A DNA stretch of 64,000 bases from Psychrosphaera aestuarii (GTDB taxonomy: Bacteria; Pseudomonadota; Gammaproteobacteria; Enterobacterales; Alteromonadaceae). Positions 20,106 to 28,464 of this stretch are shown one piece after another. How positions within the stretch are numbered: the first letter of the stretch is position 1; each line of letters opens with the position of its first letter. Both the position numbers and the translations under genes were made by a program. Location of the stretch: the NCBI RefSeq assembly GCF_017948405.1, contig NZ_CP072844.1, forward strand, positions 1,054,001-1,118,000. The letters run 5' to 3'. The notes under the pieces were generated by a model, which saw only the letters and a program-made list of their open reading frames with translations, did no database searches and was not told the origin of the DNA.

Positions 20106-20918
20106 ATGAAAAAAATTATTACCGCATTAATCGTAACAAATTTGGCCGCTTGTTCTTCAATGTCTGATTGGTCTTGGGAAGATTCTTATAGTCATGAAGA
20201 AAATATTGAACATGTAGCAGTGGTCGACGAAGAACAAAACATGACTGATACAGCGAACAATGATCAAGAGTTAGCTAACTCAGGTGAGGTTTCACAACAA
20301 AAGTCTCGTATTGATAGTGAACAAGTGCCGTCGGCAAGTGATGCAAGCCTTAAGTTTCAAAACGATTACCGCCAACATCTACTCACAAGAATGAACGAAA
20401 TTGGTCGAAATCAGCCAAATCGTTCAAGTCGTGATAAAAACATTAATTTTTATGTTCGAGGTTTAATGCAAGACCTAGTTTCAAACATGAAATATGTGAA
20501 CGCGAGTACGCCAATAGCGGTGACCAGCTTTGTGATGTTAGATAGCAATTTTCAATATGCCGATATTTTAGGCAAGCAACTGTCAGAAAGCTTCATTCAC
20601 GAAGTGCACAAATTTGGCATTCCGGTTATTGATTTTAAAGCGACTGATTTTGTAAGAGTTACGCCAGATGGAGACTTTATTTTTAGTAAAGACTACCTTG
20701 AATTAGAAGGCGACTTACCTATTAAATATGCCGTTGCAGGAACATTGACAAAACAACTTAGTGGCTATTTAGTGAATGCAAGAGTGATAGGTGTTGAGTC
20801 CAAAGCCGTTGTCGCATCAGCGCAAGGATTTTTACCTAATAATGTTGTAAATCAGCTTGTGTCTAGTGGCTTTAATGACGGTATTCCATTAAGTAGTACG
20901 CAACGCTCAGTCGATTAA
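20106..20918 (+). CDS. FlgO-domain lipoprotein, paralogue 2 of 3
   Basis: A 270-residue lipoprotein (NLAAC, Cys16), then a long polar, acidic, probably disordered linker (about 17-105), then a FlgO-type domain: YVRGLMQDLV, PIAVTSFV, GKQLSESFIHEVHKFGIPVIDFK, TPDGDFIFSKD, YLVNARVIGVESKAVVASAQGFLP. Pattern and spacing match paralogues 1 and 3, so the three probably arose by duplication. A GGAG ribosome site precedes the ATG. Confidence 0.75.
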   Translation: MKKIITALIVTNLAACSSMSDWSWEDSYSHEENIEHVAVVDEEQNMTDTANNDQELANSGEVSQQKSRIDSEQVPSASDASLKFQNDYRQHLLTRMNEIGRNQPNRSSRDKNINFYVRGLMQDLVSNMKYVNASTPIAVTSFVMLDSNFQYADILGKQLSESFIHEVHKFGIPVIDFKATDFVRVTPDGDFIFSKDYLELEGDLPIKYAVAGTLTKQLSGYLVNARVIGVESKAVVASAQGFLPNNVVNQLVSSGFNDGIPLSSTQRSVD

Positions 20919-20946
20919 TAAAATGACTCGAAGCAAGAAGGTATAT

Positions 20947-21717
20947 ATGAAATTTAATAACCTGAAAATTAAATTGTCGTTAAGCATTTGTATCGCCACT
21001 ATTGTATCGGCATGCTCATTAACGCCTCAGCCCGAGGTCGTGGTTGAAGTTAAAAACGAAGATATTTGCATGAACAAAAAGGGTGATATTATCGATTGCC
21101 CACCTAATATTGGTCAGTTCGACGCTTTTGATGGTCCTTCTGAGAATAAGGTAATAGCCGCAAAACCAGTAAAGTCACAGTACTCACCAGAACCCAAAGT
21201 GAGAGCTGAGGACAACATGGTTTATATCCCGCAACATGGCTTAACCGGTAATCAACACTCGGTATTACTCAGTGAGTATGTTGAGCAAATATCGAACAAG
21301 TTAATAGCAAATTTATCGAATGAGACCAAGCATGCCGTTGTTGGTATTACCTCGTTTGTTGATTTTAGTAATGACTTAGGAACGTTAACGCCTGTCGGTA
21401 ATATTGTGGCAGAGCATTTTACAACGGAGCTTTTTCAAAACGGCTTTACCGTTTCAGATTACAAGGTAAAAAGTGCCATAAGTGTCACACCACAAGGTGA
21501 CTTTGTATTTTCACGCAATGCGGACAAACTCGGTGGTGCAGAATCGATGACACACGTACTAACAGGCACAATTATGTATCAACAAACAGGTCTGTTAATA
21601 AACGCTCGTATTGTTAATTTTGACAATAAGTGGGTTATATCAACGGCGAGTGGATTTATCCCTTACTTTATTTTAGATACTGTTATTCCTCATAACGCCA
21701 AACAAATCGTATTATAG
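20947..21717 (+). CDS. FlgO-domain lipoprotein, paralogue 3 of 3
   Basis: A 256-residue lipoprotein (MKFNNLKIKLSLSICIATIV then SAC, Cys23). A linker follows, then a FlgO-type domain: LSEYVEQISNKLIANL, VVGITSFVDF, VAEHFTTELFQNGFTVSDYK, TPQGDFVFSRN, LLINARIVNFDNKWVISTASGFIP. I chose ATG 20947, preceded by AAGAAGG, over an in-frame ATG at 20923 because only the later start gives a clean signal peptide. The segment before the domain contains a Cys pair (CMNKKGDIIDC). Confidence 0.75.
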   Translation: MKFNNLKIKLSLSICIATIVSACSLTPQPEVVVEVKNEDICMNKKGDIIDCPPNIGQFDAFDGPSENKVIAAKPVKSQYSPEPKVRAEDNMVYIPQHGLTGNQHSVLLSEYVEQISNKLIANLSNETKHAVVGITSFVDFSNDLGTLTPVGNIVAEHFTTELFQNGFTVSDYKVKSAISVTPQGDFVFSRNADKLGGAESMTHVLTGTIMYQQTGLLINARIVNFDNKWVISTASGFIPYFILDTVIPHNAKQIVL

Positions 21718-21726
21718 AGTCAGCTG

Positions 21727-22308
21727 ATGAAGAAGCGGTTGCCCTGTTTACTTACGACTTTGTTCATGAGTGGTTGCGCTTCGTTACCTCCTACCGTTGT
21801 GACTAAAACGGTATTTAACGTTACTGAGTATACAAAGCATCAGTTAGATGAAATAGAAGAGCAGCGTCGTACGCTAGGGTCGCCGGCCGACTTACTTGAT
21901 CCTTTTTATACTCGTCTTAAATACTACTTATTAGTTGAAGCCGAAGTAAATAAGCTATATGACCAGCTAGCACCACATATTGAAGCGGAGACATCAACTC
22001 CAAAACTCAAATTGTTGCCAGTTCGAGGCAAAATAAAAAAAGCGGTATACCAAACTCGCGCCAATGAAATTATTAATGAGTTTGTTTTAAATCGTATTGA
22101 AGCGTACCAATTCGTTAATAAATCAAATTCATCTCCCATTCGACCTGTCTGGGTTATCCAACCTGAAGTAACTTTAGAAAATAATAAAGTGTACTTAAAA
22201 CTGCAACTAATGGATGAGAATGGCAATATAAAACAGACGCTTGGCAATAAATCCACGGTAACAGACTACTTCTTTTTTAATTATATAGACGGCATCCGCT
22301 TTGACTAA
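21727..22308 (+). CDS. Lipoprotein of unknown function, last gene of the FlgO-like cluster
   Basis: A 193-residue protein with a lipoprotein signal peptide (LFMSGC, Cys17). It does not show the FlgO pattern. Residues ~30-130 look helical and charged (HQLDEIEEQRRTLG, YYLLVEAEVNKLYDQL), followed by a beta-rich C-terminus (PVWVIQPEVTLENNKVYLKL). It starts 9 bases after paralogue 3, so it is probably in the same operon. I do not recognise the family; an outer-membrane-anchored partner of the three FlgO-like proteins is a guess. Confidence 0.6.
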   Translation: MKKRLPCLLTTLFMSGCASLPPTVVTKTVFNVTEYTKHQLDEIEEQRRTLGSPADLLDPFYTRLKYYLLVEAEVNKLYDQLAPHIEAETSTPKLKLLPVRGKIKKAVYQTRANEIINEFVLNRIEAYQFVNKSNSSPIRPVWVIQPEVTLENNKVYLKLQLMDENGNIKQTLGNKSTVTDYFFFNYIDGIRFD

Positions 22309-22402
22309 CTAAGTTAGTTTCATATCGTTTTTAAAAGTGTTTAAATAAGAAAATCTATTCTAGCTCTGCATCTTTATTAATTATTACAAAATAGGGAATA
22401 TT

Positions 22403-23605
22403 ATGAAGTCGTTATCCGTTACTGCTATTTATGCTGCTATGGCCTTGTCATTTCTGTCATCAAGCCAAGTGAATGCCATCGAAGTGTCTCAAAAGGCCAA
22501 AGATATCGCTCAAAATACAATTATTGTTGATAGCCATATTGACGTGCCATATCGTATAAATAGACGATGGGAAGATGTTACAGTAGCTACTGCCAAAGGT
22601 GATTTTGACTACCCTCGTGCCAAAAAAGGCGGCCTCAATGCGCCGTTTATGTCAATTTATCTTCCTGCAACAATGGAAGGGCCGGGTAAAGACTATGGGG
22701 TACAACTTGCGCACCAACTTATCGATTCAGTAGAGGCTATTGCCGCGCGCGCCCCTTCAAAATTTGCTGTAGCTTATTCAACAAAAGATGTAGAAGAGCA
22801 CTTTAAAAAAGGGCTTATTTCATTGCCAATGGGAATGGAAAACGGCAGTCCAATTGCGGGTAGTCTAGACAATTTAAAAATGTTTTATGATCGCGGTATT
22901 CGCTACATCACGTTAGCGCATTCTCTATCAAACCATATCTCAGACTCATCATACGATTTGCGTCGAAACTGGAAAGGTCTAAGCCCATTTGGTAAAGAGT
23001 TAGTTGTTGAAATGAACAAGCTTGGCGTAATGGTTGATATTTCACACGTTTCGGATGCTGCTTTTTATCAAGCTATCGAAATAACAAAGGCTCCAGCTAT
23101 AGCGTCACACTCGTCATTGCGTCGTTTTACACCAGGCTTTGAGCGTAATATGGATGATAAAATGATTAAGGCACTGGCAAAAAATGGTGGTGTTATTCAA
23201 ATAAACTTCGGTTCTAGTTTTGTGTCTCAAGAAACTAGAGATTGGCAAGACAATTTAAGCAAAAAGTTTGAAGAAGCTGGCACCAAGTGGGGCGAGCCTA
23301 AAGCTAATGAGATTGCAGAAGCTTACCGTAAAGAAAACCCATACCCGTTTGCGTCGTTAGATACAGTGTTAGATCATATTGATCATGTAAAAAGCCTGGT
23401 TGGTATTGACTATGTTGGTATCGGATCAGATTTTGATGGTGTAGGTGACTCGTTGCCACGTGACTTAAAAGACGTTTCTTACTTCCCGCACCTTGTTCAA
23501 GGTTTGTTAAACCGTGGCTATACCGAACAAGAGATTAAAAAAGTATTATCAGGTAACTTTATGCGTGTGTGGAAAGAAGTTGAAAAAGTAGCGGCATCAA
23601 TGTAG
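22403..23605 (+). CDS. Membrane dipeptidase (peptidase M19, renal dipeptidase family)
   Basis: A 400-residue exported zinc dipeptidase with a signal peptide (about 1-25, ending VNA). M19 motifs are visible: HID in IVDSHIDVPYRI (zinc ligands), GMENGSPI (bridging Glu), LAHSLSNHISDSS, VDISHVSD (zinc His), ASHSSLRRF (zinc His) and IGSDFDGVG near the C-terminus. The substrate range is unknown; family members cleave dipeptides, often with D-residues at the second position. It is a single gene. Confidence 0.9.
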   Translation: MKSLSVTAIYAAMALSFLSSSQVNAIEVSQKAKDIAQNTIIVDSHIDVPYRINRRWEDVTVATAKGDFDYPRAKKGGLNAPFMSIYLPATMEGPGKDYGVQLAHQLIDSVEAIAARAPSKFAVAYSTKDVEEHFKKGLISLPMGMENGSPIAGSLDNLKMFYDRGIRYITLAHSLSNHISDSSYDLRRNWKGLSPFGKELVVEMNKLGVMVDISHVSDAAFYQAIEITKAPAIASHSSLRRFTPGFERNMDDKMIKALAKNGGVIQINFGSSFVSQETRDWQDNLSKKFEEAGTKWGEPKANEIAEAYRKENPYPFASLDTVLDHIDHVKSLVGIDYVGIGSDFDGVGDSLPRDLKDVSYFPHLVQGLLNRGYTEQEIKKVLSGNFMRVWKEVEKVAASM

Positions 23606-23616
23606 TACTTTGAATA

Positions 23617-23696
23617 GCCCTAGCGTACATTCTGCCTTACCTATCGGATATTTATCTGCTAGTATGACGGAACTTTTTGCTAGGGCATAGTTCCAA
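23617..23696. repeat. Eight-bp inverted repeat bracketing an AT-rich segment before bamE
   Basis: GCCCTAGC (23617-23624) and GCTAGGGC (23689-23696), perfect inverted arms with 64 bases between. This could close an RNA stem in the bamE leader or be chance. Confidence 0.3.
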
Positions 23697-23733
23697 TAGC
23701 GACACACTATCAATCTTATAAAGTAGTAATGGC

Positions 23734-24078
23734 ATGAAAAAGATTTTTTTAATTTTATTAACCTTAACGGTTGTTTCTGGCTGTAGTAGTTGGGTTTATA
23801 AATACGATATTGTTCAAGGTAATTACTTGAACACAAGAGACATAGATAAACTTCGTGTCGAAATGACCAAGGAACAAGTTAAATATGTACTTGGTACTCC
23901 TGTTGTCTCGAATTCTTTTCGTGATGATGATTGGCACTATGTTTATACCATTCGTTTAGGCAAAAGTGACGAGTTTGTTAAGAAAGAGCTAATCGTTCAC
24001 TTTGTAGATGGCAAGGTTAACAAGGTGACGGGTGATTTTGATCAACCCAAAGACTTTAATACGCCGTTAGAAGGCTAA
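23734..24078 (+). CDS. bamE: Outer membrane protein assembly factor BamE
   Basis: Small lipoprotein of the BAM complex that inserts beta-barrel proteins into the outer membrane. It has 114 residues with a lipobox VSGC (Cys17) and the SmpA/OmlA fold: YKYDIVQGNYLNTRDIDKLR, MTKEQVKYVLGTPVV, DDWHYVYTIR, LIVHFVDGKVNKVTGDF. It is convergent with rnfH, with a shared terminator between. The ratA-rnfH / bamE / smpB neighbourhood is standard for gammaproteobacteria. Confidence 0.94.
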   Translation: MKKIFLILLTLTVVSGCSSWVYKYDIVQGNYLNTRDIDKLRVEMTKEQVKYVLGTPVVSNSFRDDDWHYVYTIRLGKSDEFVKKELIVHFVDGKVNKVTGDFDQPKDFNTPLEG

Positions 24079-24127
24079 TAACCGTTAGACACTAAATCAC
24101 TTGCCGCTCTACAGTGCAGGGTGAGAT

Positions 24128-24156
24128 AAAAGCCGAAGTTAATCTTCGGCTTTTTT
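24128..24156. terminator. Bidirectional terminator between bamE and rnfH
   Basis: Stem AAAAGCCGAAG (24128-24138) / CTTCGGCTTTT (24144-24154) with loop TTAAT and runs on both strands. The rnfH stop codon (24141-24139) lies in the loop. Confidence 0.85.
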
Positions 24157-24486
24157 ACGAGGGTTTGGTCTACCACCGGTGACTTTATCCGCGCGTCCTT
24201 CTTGAATTGCTTTTTCAGCGCGACGTTTACGGACCTCTTTTGGATCTGCAATGAGCGGGCGATATATTTCAATACGGTCGCCGTCTCTTAAGTTAGCGTC
24301 TAATTTACATGTTTTTGACCAAATGCCGACTTTCAAAACAGACAGATCAACCTCTGGATGACTCACTAAAATACCACTGGTATTTATAGCTTCCTCAACC
24401 GTTGCAGCTTTGTTCACCTGCAGCTCCAGTAAAGATTGTTTTTCTGGTAGTGCGTAGGCGACTTCAATAGTAATTTTTTCAGACAT
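24139..24486 (-). CDS. rnfH: RnfH family ubiquitin-like protein (RatB/PasI-type)
   Basis: A 115-residue protein with a beta-grasp fold: ITIEVAYALPEKQSLLELQV, VEEAINTSGI, VGIWSKTCKLDANLRDGDRIEIYRPL, then a basic tail. E. coli RnfH (PasI) is encoded beside ratA (pasT), as here. Whether the pair acts as a toxin-antitoxin system is disputed. The start overlaps the ratA stop by 8 bases, implying cotranslation. Confidence 0.9.
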   Translation of the reverse strand: MSEKITIEVAYALPEKQSLLELQVNKAATVEEAINTSGILVSHPEVDLSVLKVGIWSKTCKLDANLRDGDRIEIYRPLIADPKEVRKRRAEKAIQEGRADKVTGGRPNPRKKAED

Positions 24487-24910
24487 AAACTTGTTTTGCT
24501 CTTTGCGTAAACGCGGTTACCATACTGGTGGTAACATGATTAAATACTTTACCGAATGCCAATTCAATCATCTTTGAGGAAAACTCAAAGTCTAATTGTA
24601 GTTCTACTTTACAAGCGTTACTGTCTAATTCGGTAAAGGTCCAACTACCTGTTAAATATTTAAATGGACCATTTACTAATGTCATATTAATAATACGATT
24701 AGAGACTAGTTCATTTTTAGTGGTAAACCACTTGCTAATACCGGCTTTGTTAATTAACAATGAACCTTCTAATTCGGTTGCTGAGATAACTTTACAGATA
24801 GCATCGGCGCAGTTAGGAATAAACTGCGGATATGATTCGATATCGTTGACTAACTGATACATTTGGTCACAGCTATACATGACTAACGCACTGCGTGAAA
24901 GTTTTGGCAT
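24479..24910 (-). CDS. ratA: RatA / COQ10-like START-domain protein
   Basis: A 143-residue polyketide cyclase/START-domain protein (MPKLSRSALVMYSCDQMYQL, VNDIESYPQFIPNC, FEFSSKMIELAFGKVF). Homologues are implicated in ubiquinone handling (COQ10) and, in E. coli, in ribosome association (RatA/PasT). It is encoded opposite smpB, the classic arrangement. Confidence 0.92.
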   Translation of the reverse strand: MPKLSRSALVMYSCDQMYQLVNDIESYPQFIPNCADAICKVISATELEGSLLINKAGISKWFTTKNELVSNRIINMTLVNGPFKYLTGSWTFTELDSNACKVELQLDFEFSSKMIELAFGKVFNHVTTSMVTAFTQRAKQVYV

Positions 24911-25020
24911 GGCTCCTACTTAACACTTATCATTGATTGTTGGTCGTTATTCTAACAAACTTACATAGAAAATAACGTATAAATGGTTATAATCGATGAG
25001 TATTCATTAAAGAAGTAATT

Positions 25021-25500
25021 ATGGCTAAGAAAAAACCAAAAAATCCATCAAATACAATTGCCTTAAACAAGAAGGCGCGCCACGAATTTCAGCTTGATAA
25101 AAAGTTCGAGGCCGGTATCGAATTGCAAGGGTGGGAAGTTAAAAGTATTCGCGAAGGTAAGGTTAATATCTCCGATACTTACGTGTATTTAAAAAACGGA
25201 GAAGTGTTTTTATTAAACTCTGAAATTCAGCCATTAAACCAAGCATCAAGCCACGTTGTTTGCGAGCCAAATCGTTATCGCAAGTTATTACTTAAAAAAC
25301 GTGAGATCATGGAACTTGTCGGCGCAGTAGAACGTCAAGGTTATACGCTTGTTGCAACGGCAATGTATTGGAAAAAAAGTTGGGTGAAAGTTGAATTTCA
25401 TCTAGCAAAAGGTAAACATAGCCAAGATAAACGTGCTGATATCAAAGACAGAGACTGGGGTCGCCAAAAAGAGCGATTAATGAAACATTCAGGTCGCTAG
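25021..25500 (+). CDS. smpB: tmRNA-binding protein SmpB
   Basis: Trans-translation factor that carries tmRNA to stalled ribosomes. The 159 residues show [49 protein letters not shown] and the C-terminal [16 protein letters not shown] tail that enters the mRNA channel. It is divergent from ratA. No ssrA gene is visible downstream. Confidence 0.97.
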   Translation: MAKKKPKNPSNTIALNKKARHEFQLDKKFEAGIELQGWEVKSIREGKVNISDTYVYLKNGEVFLLNSEIQPLNQASSHVVCEPNRYRKLLLKKREIMELVGAVERQGYTLVATAMYWKKSWVKVEFHLAKGKHSQDKRADIKDRDWGRQKERLMKHSGR

Positions 25501-25581
25501 CACGGCAATAATTAATATTTTGGAAGTTGAAATTTTTTGTATGTTTTGATGTTCTTATAACCTAGGAAATAAAAGTAATGG

Positions 25582-26100
25582 ATGGTTATGTCACTAATTC
25601 AAGAAATTTCAAATGATAATAAGTTTGTCTTAAATCAGTTACTATCATTGACGGAAAAGCTCAGTGATAGTGAATTCAAAATCGTCAAAAAACAGCATAG
25701 TTCTTCAATAGGCGCACATGTTCGTCACATCATTGAACATTACCAATCATTTTTTTCGGCGAGTTTTATCGTCAATTACGACCAAAGAACCAGAGATCCG
25801 CTTCTAGAAAATTCGACATTGTTGGCTAATCAGGCCATTAATGACTTATTGACAAAATTGACGTGTGCTCAAAATGACCAGGCCGTGAATGTAATATGCG
25901 CAACAAATCCCCACAAAAAAAGCCTTCCGGTAGAAAGTTCATTAGCCAGGGAGCTCGTTTTTTTGTATAGCCACACAACCCATCATATGGCAATTATTAA
26001 GCTGTTAGCTGCCGATTTAAGTTTGTCTTTGTCAGCTGATTTTGGCAAAGCAGCATCTACACAGGCATTTGAGTCTCATGTGCAGCCTAAATTGGCGTAA
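25582..26100 (+). CDS. DinB-like protein
   Basis: About 170 residues, predicted four-helix bundle. Histidines at HVRHIIEHY (near 50) and SHTTHHMAII (near 135) are placed as the metal ligands of DinB/YfiT-like proteins. Function is unknown; relatives include thiol-dependent transferases. The start is uncertain: ATG 25582 or 25588, neither with a strong ribosome site. Its end overlaps the next gene by 23 bases, suggesting coupled translation. Confidence 0.7.
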   Translation: MVMSLIQEISNDNKFVLNQLLSLTEKLSDSEFKIVKKQHSSSIGAHVRHIIEHYQSFFSASFIVNYDQRTRDPLLENSTLLANQAINDLLTKLTCAQNDQAVNVICATNPHKKSLPVESSLARELVFLYSHTTHHMAIIKLLAADLSLSLSADFGKAASTQAFESHVQPKLA

Positions 26101-26800
26101 GTTTAATGATCGTTTGTCTTTGGTATTTACCAGAGATGAATCGGTACTGAGAGCGCCGTCTTTGCCTCCGCAACGTTTTGCTAAAGGTGGTATTGAATAT
26201 CTTATGCCGGTTGATCCTGTTGGTGGTGGAAGTTGGATATCGGCAAATAGTGCAGGCTTTATATTTTGTTTGTTGAATGATTATCAAGGTCAATTAAAAT
26301 CAGCACAAGCCGACTTAGTATCAAGAGGGCAGCTTATAAAGCAGCTCGCAGAATGCAAGTCTATGGAACAGGTTCAACATGTTATCAAGTGCTGGCCTTA
26401 TGCAAAATCCCAACCCTTTTATTTATTAGTTTTATGTAATACCAGTCAAACTATTTGGCATTTTGACGGAATTAGGGCCGTTACAAATCAACCAGCTCCA
26501 GAGCAGGTGTATTCATCTGGTCATCCAGATGTTGAAAGTATACAGTCGTTAAGAGCTAAATTCGTGAAAGAGAGCAATCCCAAAACTATTTCTGACTTGA
26601 TAAGGCTTCATCAAAGCCATCAACCAGTCGTTGACAGTGATTTAGCATATAGTCTTTGTATGCACAGAGAGGAAGCTTGTAGTCAGTCTTTGACAGTGAT
26701 TGAATTAGCGACAGGGGAGGTAAATATGAGGTATTGGCAAGGTCAGCCGTGTGAAGCCAACCTTGATAAACCAATAGTTAAATCACTATTGGTTACATAA
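26078..26800 (+). CDS. NRDE (TANGO2-like) family protein
   Basis: A 240-residue protein starting MCSLNWRK, with Cys2 as usual in this family. The name motif is FTRDES (here TRDE rather than NRDE). Then APSLPPQRF, DPVGGGSWISANSAGF and CLLNDYQG follow the family pattern. Human TANGO2 affects heme and lipid handling; the bacterial role is unknown. I chose ATG 26078, inside the end of the DinB-like gene, because it places Cys at position 2. Its 3' end overlaps the convergent VWA gene by 15 bases. Confidence 0.8.
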   Translation: MCSLNWRKFNDRLSLVFTRDESVLRAPSLPPQRFAKGGIEYLMPVDPVGGGSWISANSAGFIFCLLNDYQGQLKSAQADLVSRGQLIKQLAECKSMEQVQHVIKCWPYAKSQPFYLLVLCNTSQTIWHFDGIRAVTNQPAPEQVYSSGHPDVESIQSLRAKFVKESNPKTISDLIRLHQSHQPVVDSDLAYSLCMHREEACSQSLTVIELATGEVNMRYWQGQPCEANLDKPIVKSLLVT

Positions 26801-28423
26801 ATCTTCGTCTCGTCTGTTTTTGATAAATTCGAAGTCAGATTCATCATTAGACATCTTTAAATAACCATCTTGCGTGGCCAAAGTCTTATTATCAGTTACG
26901 GTAACTTGGACCATATTGAACGAATCGCTAGGTCGGGTGAAGGTAACTAACTTACCATTACGACTAATATCATAATCAATTGACCCAACACAATCTTCAA
27001 CTTCCCACTGTAACGCGGGCTCAGCGTTGCTCCAGCGAACTTTTGCTTCCCATGTTACGGTAGGCGAAACCGTTGCTCTAATACCACTTAGTTCAACCGT
27101 AGGCACAACGTCGACGTAGCCGTCAGCGTTAAAATCGTATGTTACGCTATCAACACAATGAGTAATAAAACCAGTATCTGAAACTTGTTGAGTCTCGCTG
27201 TCATTTACGGGACTATTACAATCATAGTTATCATTAGCAGCAACGCCAAGTTTATGATTTCCTGCTCGTTTTGGCGTCGCGTAACTCAGTAAGTAAAGGC
27301 CGTTTTCATAACTTTTTGCAAATTGTAAAGTGCTATCTAATACGGCCCCAAGTTCGTTAAAATCACTAATGGAAAAAATATTTGAACTGTCCGTAAAATT
27401 CTCCAACACGCTTGTATTCGACTCACTGCCAATAGTAATAAAATAGACATCTTTATTACCAATTGCTGCTCGAGCAGTTTCTTGAGAAACAATATCAGAC
27501 GTATCGTTGCCATCAGTAAATAAAATTAGACTACCGTAACTAACCAGGCTCAAGGAAACTTCGTTTACCCAGCTATCGGCACTGGCGGCGATCGCCCCAA
27601 ATAAGTTAGTACTATTACCACCTACTTTTATATTGTCTAACGCCGTGAAAATCGTATCTAGGCTTTGGCTTGAAGTAACAATATTCTCAACAGCACTATC
27701 AAACGTGAAAATTGATACACGTTGGTTAGCTTGTAGCAACGAGTTGCCATCTTGATCACTAATCGTATTTTTAATACTTGTGGTTATTTGTTGCAGGTCA
27801 CCAGCGGTCATAGACGAGCTAATATCAATAGCAAAAACCGTTGTATATTGAGCATCAATGCCGACTAGTTGTTCAATCTCTAAAAATGATTCTAATGGTG
27901 AAATGGCTAATTCGTTTTCCGTAATTGTTAGATAGTCTCTCACATTGTCGGTGGTGAGGGCTTCTACTGCTTTGCCAGTAAATCGGTCAACAATGTGAAA
28001 TGCAAACGTCAATATAGACTTTGATGCTTCGTTAAACGCTAATGGATTTAAACTGTATGCAGTGCCTTGAATGCCAGTACAGTTAATCTCAATATTACTG
28101 ACGTTACTGATTGCGTTGCCAGAGCCGTTGTTAATGACACAATTTAATCCAGCTGGTTGTTGAACTAACTGAACCGAGTAGTCTTGATTGACTGGAATAC
28201 GAGTGACAAATGTGAAGTCACCATTGGTTTGAAGTGTTTCTTCAGTACCATTTAAACTCACGACAATCGTGTCTGCTAAGCCGGTAACAGTGCCACTGAT
28301 TGACACATTGTTATCACTTTTTTCTGGATTTTTATTTGAGTCGCCTCCAGAGCATGCTTGTAAAACAAGCGTAGCTATAATGATAGGCAGGGTAAAAAGA
28401 GCTCTATAACCCTTTGAAAACAT
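26786..28423 (-). CDS. VWA-domain lipoprotein
   Basis: A 545-residue lipoprotein (VLQAC, Cys24). Residues ~40-115 resemble a beta-sandwich with two cysteines (CVINNGSG, EINCTG). A von Willebrand A domain covers about 193-370, with the MIDAS D200-x-S202-x-S204 (FAIDISSSM) and LFTDGNDTS. The C-terminus is Cys-containing and beta-rich. It is probably on the cell surface or in the periplasm, binding a partner in a divalent-cation-dependent way. The partner is unknown. It is first of three minus-strand genes in map order and may be transcribed with the TcpQ-like gene upstream. Confidence 0.75.
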   Translation of the reverse strand: MFSKGYRALFTLPIIIATLVLQACSGGDSNKNPEKSDNNVSISGTVTGLADTIVVSLNGTEETLQTNGDFTFVTRIPVNQDYSVQLVQQPAGLNCVINNGSGNAISNVSNIEINCTGIQGTAYSLNPLAFNEASKSILTFAFHIVDRFTGKAVEALTTDNVRDYLTITENELAISPLESFLEIEQLVGIDAQYTTVFAIDISSSMTAGDLQQITTSIKNTISDQDGNSLLQANQRVSIFTFDSAVENIVTSSQSLDTIFTALDNIKVGGNSTNLFGAIAASADSWVNEVSLSLVSYGSLILFTDGNDTSDIVSQETARAAIGNKDVYFITIGSESNTSVLENFTDSSNIFSISDFNELGAVLDSTLQFAKSYENGLYLLSYATPKRAGNHKLGVAANDNYDCNSPVNDSETQQVSDTGFITHCVDSVTYDFNADGYVDVVPTVELSGIRATVSPTVTWEAKVRWSNAEPALQWEVEDCVGSIDYDISRNGKLVTFTRPSDSFNMVQVTVTDNKTLATQDGYLKMSNDESDFEFIKNRRDEDLCNQ

Positions 28424-28464
28424 AAACTTTCCTTAATTGAATTGCAGGCTGTTGAAAGCTAAAG

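Noticed and set aside
19350..22308. The tRNA-Arg gene as an integration site for a genomic island carrying the lipoprotein cluster.
   Set aside because: I find no integrase, no direct repeat of the tRNA 3' end downstream, and no obvious composition change; the following genes are ordinary in base content.
24139..24910. ratA-rnfH as a toxin-antitoxin module.
   Set aside because: The pair is a conserved housekeeping neighbour of smpB and bamE; toxin activity is disputed and cannot be inferred from sequence.
25501..25581. Possible ssrA (tmRNA) gene downstream of smpB.
   Set aside because: The gap is only 80 bases and has no tRNA-like ends; tmRNA must be elsewhere.
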